From contig NZ_CP113925.1 of the NCBI RefSeq assembly GCF_029392015.1, forward strand, positions 186,001-250,000: 64,000 nt of DNA. Reading direction: 5' to 3'. A program made the translations under genes and the position numbers. This DNA comes from Bifidobacterium sp. ESL0728 (GTDB taxonomy: Bacteria > Actinomycetota > Actinomycetes > Actinomycetales > Bifidobacteriaceae). The notes under the pieces are model-generated. The model saw only the letters and a list, made by a program, of their open reading frames with translations, did not search any database and was not told where the DNA came from. This document shows, piece after piece, positions 60,045 to 64,000 of the stretch. Numbering within the stretch: the first letter of the stretch is position 1; each line of letters begins with the position of its first letter.

Positions 60045-61541
60045 ATGAAGGGGAGTGGAACGATGGGGGCTGCTCCTGATGATGAAAATTCGGAAAAACT
60101 GCTAACTGGAAAAGCTGTCAAAATAAGCAAAGTCGGCAACACTGATAAAGCAGTCCGTACGAGTAAAGCAGATAAAGCCGATAGCGTTGACAACACCAAC
60201 AAGACTTTGCTCAACTCCGCGAAATCTTCAACGAATGCTTTTGACAGGGCGACGGACTCCGCCAAATCCTCGGCAAACGCACTCGGCAGGGCAGCGAGCT
60301 CTGCCGCAGGCGCAGTGGCGCATTCAGCCGCAAGAGCCGCCGAAGGCGTCAGTGACGCCTCTCGCAACCTCGCCAACCATGCGTCTGAACATCTCACTGT
60401 GATCGGCCGTATCTATGGTGTCTTGGTTCTGCTGGTGGGGCTTGTCGGCGTGCCATACGTCGGTTACGCGATTTTCGACGGCGTCCATAGATTCTTTACC
60501 GGCCGGCTTCACGCCGATCCCCTTGACCTGACGTTCCTGCTGACCTGCGCTCAGACCGTCGTTTCGTTCGCCAACGCCGCCGCACTGATCGTCTTTGGTG
60601 TGATGTTACTGCGCGATACGCGCAAGCATGCGGCGCAATGGGCGTACTTACTAATGGCGGTGACCGTGGCCCAGGGCATGCTTTCGTTGGCATTGCAAGG
60701 GCTTGGCCTTGGCGTTGGACTATCCCTCATTCAGATCGCGATTCTGGTGGCGCTCGCCATTGGGCTCGACCCGGCGTTGATCGGCGAACGTGCCGTGCAG
60801 CGCAAACTCAAGCGCATGGACGAGCACGACGAATACATCGAGGCCAAAGGCGCCGGCATGCTCGGCCGTGACCCGAGCGGCAAGGGTTACGTCGAGCTCA
60901 ACGTTTTCAACGTGTTCTGGCTTTTCGTGGTCGGTTGCGTCGGCGGTCTCATTGTTGAGGAAATCTATCACCTTATATTTTTCAACGAATGGCAGGATCG
61001 TGCGGGGCTGATTTGGGGCCCGTTCTCGCCGATTTACGGCTTCGGCGTCGTGGTACTCACCATGTGCCTGAACCGGCTTTGGCACTCCAATGCCATCCTG
61101 ATTTTCTTCGCCAGCGCGATTATCGGCGGTTGCTTTGAAGCGTTTGTGGCATGGTTCATGCAAATTGCGTTCGGCATCATCGCATGGAACTATTCGAACG
61201 ACTGGCTGCCGCTTTTCGGTGGGAAGACCTGCGGCAAATACATGGTTTTCTGGGGGTTGGCGGGCCTGATCTGGTTGCGTGAGCTGTTGCCGCGTCTGCT
61301 GAAATTCATCAACCTAATTCCGTGGAAGTGGCGGTATGCGCTCACTGCGGTCATGCTGGTATTCATGCTTGTCGATATCGCCGTGACGCTGATGGCGTTT
61401 GATTGCTGGTATGGCCGCATCGCCGGCCTGCCGCAGACATCCCCGGTCGCCCAGTTCTTCGGCGAACATTTCGATAACACCGTGATGCAGCATCGTTTCC
61501 AGACGATGAGCATCAACCCGAAGTGGTCCGGTCGCGCGTAA
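60045..61541 (+). CDS. CmpB-type (putative ABC transporter type IV) multi-TM protein
   Basis: 498 residues from ATG 60045. An ATG at 60063 with AAGGGGAG eight bases before it is an equally good start. Residues 1-115 are hydrophilic and rich in Ala, Ser, Lys and Asp. Helices follow at about 125-150, 165-190 and 198-240. The C-terminal half has the conserved CmpB region: a helix with Gly-Gly-Leu-Ile-Val-Glu-Glu-Ile-Tyr, then Trp-Gly-Pro-Phe-Ser-Pro-Ile-Tyr-Gly-Phe-Gly. Two further conserved helices and Trp-Asn-Tyr-Ser-Asn follow. The family is annotated as ABC transporter type IV, but no ATPase or substrate is known. It stands alone. Confidence 0.82.
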   Translation: MKGSGTMGAAPDDENSEKLLTGKAVKISKVGNTDKAVRTSKADKADSVDNTNKTLLNSAKSSTNAFDRATDSAKSSANALGRAASSAAGAVAHSAARAAEGVSDASRNLANHASEHLTVIGRIYGVLVLLVGLVGVPYVGYAIFDGVHRFFTGRLHADPLDLTFLLTCAQTVVSFANAAALIVFGVMLLRDTRKHAAQWAYLLMAVTVAQGMLSLALQGLGLGVGLSLIQIAILVALAIGLDPALIGERAVQRKLKRMDEHDEYIEAKGAGMLGRDPSGKGYVELNVFNVFWLFVVGCVGGLIVEEIYHLIFFNEWQDRAGLIWGPFSPIYGFGVVVLTMCLNRLWHSNAILIFFASAIIGGCFEAFVAWFMQIAFGIIAWNYSNDWLPLFGGKTCGKYMVFWGLAGLIWLRELLPRLLKFINLIPWKWRYALTAVMLVFMLVDIAVTLMAFDCWYGRIAGLPQTSPVAQFFGEHFDNTVMQHRFQTMSINPKWSGRA

Positions 61542-61565
61542 GCCCGTTTGGTTTTCAGGCTCATT

Positions 61566-61713
61566 GACTTTTCATGGTATAAACAGAAAGTTCATCAAAT
61601 TAATGACTTTTCAATTTATACTATGAAAAGTCCGTCATTTTTATAACTTTTCTAAGTATACTATGAAAAGTTTGATTATCTGATATGCTTTTCATGGTAT
61701 AAGTGGGAAAGTT
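61566..61713. promoter_or_regulatory. Four tandem palindromic units before the AAA/DUF4143 ATPase gene
   Basis: Units at 61566-61592, 61605-61632, 61645-61672 and 61687-61713 follow the scheme ACTTTTC - AT-rich centre with TATA - GAAAAGT. Units 2 and 3 have perfect arms of 9 and 8 bp; the outer two are less perfect and share TTTTCATGGTATAA. The starts are about 39-41 bp apart, close to four helical turns. The last unit ends 9 bp before the start codon. Such regular phasing suggests cooperative binding of a repressor. Confidence 0.65.
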
Positions 61714-61722
61714 GGTGGCGTA

Positions 61723-63039
61723 ATGGCAAAGAATAAACGTATCAACGACGGCGATGGCTTGGTCTCTGGAGCTGGAACGCTGGGTGAGGCGACCGCCGGC
61801 GGAATCGGACAGTTCGATGACGCGACATTAGAACTGAAACCGCGCCCGGATTATCTGGCCACTCTGGCGAAGTTCCTGGACAACGGTGCCATCAAGGTCA
61901 TCTCTGGCATGCGCCGTTGCGGGAAATCGAGCCTGCTCATCATGCTTGCTAGGTATTTGCGCGAAAAGGGTGTGCCGCAAAGCAACATCGTGATGGCGAA
62001 TTTCGAGTCCTCCGAGTTCTTCGACGTGACGGATTACCGCAGCTTGACCGCGTGGCTGCACAAGCGGATGAAGGACCCCGGCCATTACTATGTGCTGCTT
62101 GACGAGGTGCAACTGGTCGACCACTGGGAGCGTGCCATCAACGCCTTGCGCGTGGACGCCGACGCGGACGTCTACCTGACCGGTTCGAACGCCTATCTAC
62201 TTTCCTCACAACTGGCTACGCTGCTTTCCGGGCGCTACGAGGAAATCAACGTCTACCCGCTTTCGTTCAAGGAATTCATGCGCTATGCTGGGCTTTCCGA
62301 CAGCCGGCTTGGGCTGGAACGATACTTGCGCTTCGGGGGACTGCCGCCTGTTGTGGATCAGGGAGATGACCGGCAGCTAGCCGAAACGATGCTTTCGGGA
62401 ATCTATAACACCGTGGTCGTGAAGGACGTCGTACAACACGTTCAGATCAGAAATATGGCGATTTTCGGCGATGTCGCGCGTTTCTTGGCCGACACCACCG
62501 GCTCCAGCGTGGCTGTCACGAACATCGAGCACCGGCTGGCCAGTGCCCACCGCAAAACGGCTGGGGGTACGATAGAACGCTACGTGCAGGGATTGGTGGA
62601 TGCATTTCTCTTCTCGCGGGCGCGACGTTACGACCTGAAGGGCGGAACTTGGCTGCAGGGCGGGGAGAAATACTATCCCGCCGATTCTGGTATTCGCGAC
62701 ATGCTTTTGGATTTTCCTACGGGAGATCTGGGTTTCGCGCTTGAGAATGCGGTCTATAACGAATTGCGGGTCAGGGGATTCGACGTTCGTATCGGCAAAC
62801 TCGGGGCCATTGAGGTGGATTTCATCGCAACCAAAGGCGAGACGAAACTCGCGCTTCAGGTTACGGCGACCATGTTGGAGGACAAAACTCGTCAGCGGGA
62901 ATTGGCTCCGCTACGTCAGCTCATGCCCCAGGCCGTCAACGAAGGGCTACGACGTATGGTGTTGACGTATGACACAGTTGGGCTTGGGGTTGTCGACGGC
63001 ATCAAGATTGTCAATGCCGTCGATTGGTTGCTGGAGTGA
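61723..63039 (+). CDS. AAA-family ATPase with DUF4143 domain
   Basis: 438 residues. After about 55 residues comes Walker A Gly-Met-Arg-Arg-Cys-Gly-Lys-Ser (62-69), Walker B Val-Leu-Leu-Asp-Glu-Val-Gln (124-130) and sensor Thr-Gly-Ser-Asn-Ala (153-157). Ser-Gly-Arg-Tyr-Glu and Pro-Leu-Ser-Phe-Lys-Glu-Phe follow, all typical of the AAA_14/DUF4143 family. The C-terminus has Glu-Asn-Ala-Val-Tyr-Asn-Glu-Leu ... Ile-Glu-Val-Asp-Phe-Ile-Ala, similar to PD-(D/E)XK nuclease folds. The family is common and widely mobile in bacteria but its role is not settled. Four palindromes precede the gene. Only a weak ribosome site (GGTGG) is seen. Confidence 0.92.
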   Translation: MAKNKRINDGDGLVSGAGTLGEATAGGIGQFDDATLELKPRPDYLATLAKFLDNGAIKVISGMRRCGKSSLLIMLARYLREKGVPQSNIVMANFESSEFFDVTDYRSLTAWLHKRMKDPGHYYVLLDEVQLVDHWERAINALRVDADADVYLTGSNAYLLSSQLATLLSGRYEEINVYPLSFKEFMRYAGLSDSRLGLERYLRFGGLPPVVDQGDDRQLAETMLSGIYNTVVVKDVVQHVQIRNMAIFGDVARFLADTTGSSVAVTNIEHRLASAHRKTAGGTIERYVQGLVDAFLFSRARRYDLKGGTWLQGGEKYYPADSGIRDMLLDFPTGDLGFALENAVYNELRVRGFDVRIGKLGAIEVDFIATKGETKLALQVTATMLEDKTRQRELAPLRQLMPQAVNEGLRRMVLTYDTVGLGVVDGIKIVNAVDWLLE

Positions 63040-63071
63040 TTGGTTGCTGGAGTGAAGTTGGCTGCGCGGGG

Positions 63072-64000
63072 TCAGAAATCCCAGTCATCGTCGCTGGTTT
63101 CCTCTGCTTTGTTTGTGGCGGTGGCGCCCGTTGAAGTTGCGGCTGAAGAAGATGATGTTCCGGTGGCGGCGCTCGTGGAATTGGTGGATGCGAAATTGAG
63201 TCCGGAGCCGCCGAACACGCTGGCGGGTTTAAGCGCGGATGCTAATGATTCCATATCATTCAGTTCGTCGGTCACGGCCGGGTTCGGCTGGCTGATTTCG
63301 GCGGGCAACAGGGCAGGGTAGCCCAGGTAAGAGAGGGCTTTGTTGGCGTTGTAGCTCAGGAATTTTTCGATGTCGTCATCGAGACCGAGGTCGGCGTAAG
63401 GCAGTGTATAGCTGTAATCCTCTTCGGCGAAATAGAGGTTGTTGGCCAGGTTGTAGACATACTGGCGCATGGTTTCCCGAGTATTGTTGTCGAGTTGGTC
63501 GAGGCCTCGTTGGTAAACGGAGCCAAGGTATGAGCTGGAGGTTACGATATCGCGGTTGACCAGGCGGATGATATCGGCGGATTTTGCCATCGTTCCGCGG
63601 CTGGAGAGACATATCGGCAGGTAGAAGCCGGACTCTACTGTCAACGCTTCCGCAAGCACAGCCGCCGCAAGTCGCTTGAGTACGCCAAGGTCGGGGATGC
63701 CGTTCGTAGCGGAAGCGGAGGCCGAAGGATTCGGTGTGGCAATCTCCGTTGGTGAGGAGACACTCGTTGAATCGGCAGGCATATTTGTGCTCTGGTTTGA
63801 GCCGGCTGCTGCTCGGTCAGTTCCAAGGGAATCCACGTTATTGGGAGCTGTCGTATACGCGTCATTGAGCAGCCGCAGTTTTTCCTGTATCGATTCGTTC
63901 TGTTGCACCCAAGCGAATGCGGATCACAGAGAATCATTTCCGTAGGCGGCATTGGGATTGTCCGCTTTGTTCGCGTTGCTGTCCAATGCCGCAATGAGCG
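63072..64000 (-). pseudogene. Decayed NrdF-like (class Ib ribonucleotide reductase beta) gene, continues past the right edge
   Basis: Phe-Ala-Trp-Val-Gln-Gln near 63910, Ser-Gly-Phe-Tyr-Leu-Pro, Ile-Ile-Arg-Leu-Val-Asn-Arg-Asp and Tyr-Asn-Ala-Asn-Lys-Ala-Leu-x-x-Leu-Gly-Tyr match the C-terminal half of NrdF. The Glu before Ser-Gly-Phe-Tyr-Leu-Pro is kept. The next ligands, Glu and His of the family motif Arg-Asp-Glu-x-x-His, are Ile and Ser here, so a metal centre is unlikely. A Ser/Thr/Pro-rich insert of about 50 residues and a Ser/Thr/Ala-rich tail are additions. A TGA (63924-63926) interrupts the frame, which continues upstream as plausible coding sequence. The longest uninterrupted part, 63072-63908, would need a GTG start with no ribosome site. 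It may be a pseudogene or a sequencing error in a diverged paralogue. Confidence 0.75.

Overview
The window comes from a bifidobacterium. The 16S, 23S and 5S genes have bifidobacterial signatures and the 16S-23S spacer carries no tRNA. Protein genes are GC-rich and almost never use TTA, CTA or TCA. A surface protein with an LASTG-type sorting motif and FIVAR/InlB-type repeats also fits Bifidobacteriaceae. I cannot name the species.

Layout. (1) 1-24296: the 3' part of one enormous surface-protein gene that runs off the left edge. At least 8,097 codons are present: about 30 Ig-like repeats, about 40 InlB-type repeats, three FIVAR modules, a Gly/Asn-rich linker, one membrane helix and a Gly/Pro-rich tail. 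A degenerate 16-17-nt repeat and a terminator hairpin follow. (2) 24881-26110: a sirtuin and a small membrane protein, both on the minus strand. (3) 26.6-40.0 kb: two nearly identical rRNA operons in direct repeat (about 5.6 kb each), each with its own diverged promoter. The 2 kb between them carries a YefM/YoeB-type toxin-antitoxin pair as its only clear genes. (4) 40084-41079: an HSL-type esterase on the minus strand. (5) 41594-51340: an iron-uptake cluster in the order FTR1 permease, P19-like iron lipoprotein, DUF2318 membrane protein, two MacB/FtsX-type permeases, ATPase. Its gaps hold structured inverted-repeat elements, and the second permease has a Met/His-rich insert. (6) 51671-56922: two overlapping YhgE/Pip-type membrane proteins, minus strand. 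(7) 57101-57780: a second toxin-antitoxin-like pair. (8) 58048-59739: a BspA-like (DUF285) wall-anchored protein. (9) 60045-63039: a CmpB-type multi-TM protein, then an AAA/DUF4143 ATPase preceded by four regularly spaced palindromes. (10) 63072-64000: a decayed NrdF-like gene that runs off the right edge.

How the genes work together. The clearest functional unit is the iron cluster. FTR1 would import iron supplied by the P19-like lipoprotein. The DUF2318 protein and the MacB-like ABC complex are the partners conserved with FTR1/P19 in FetMP/Fls-type loci. The most unusual signals are the giant adhesin, the toxin-antitoxin pair enclosed by the rRNA duplication, the pair of structured elements whose outer stems differ in sequence but stay self-complementary, and the NrdF relic that has lost metal ligands.
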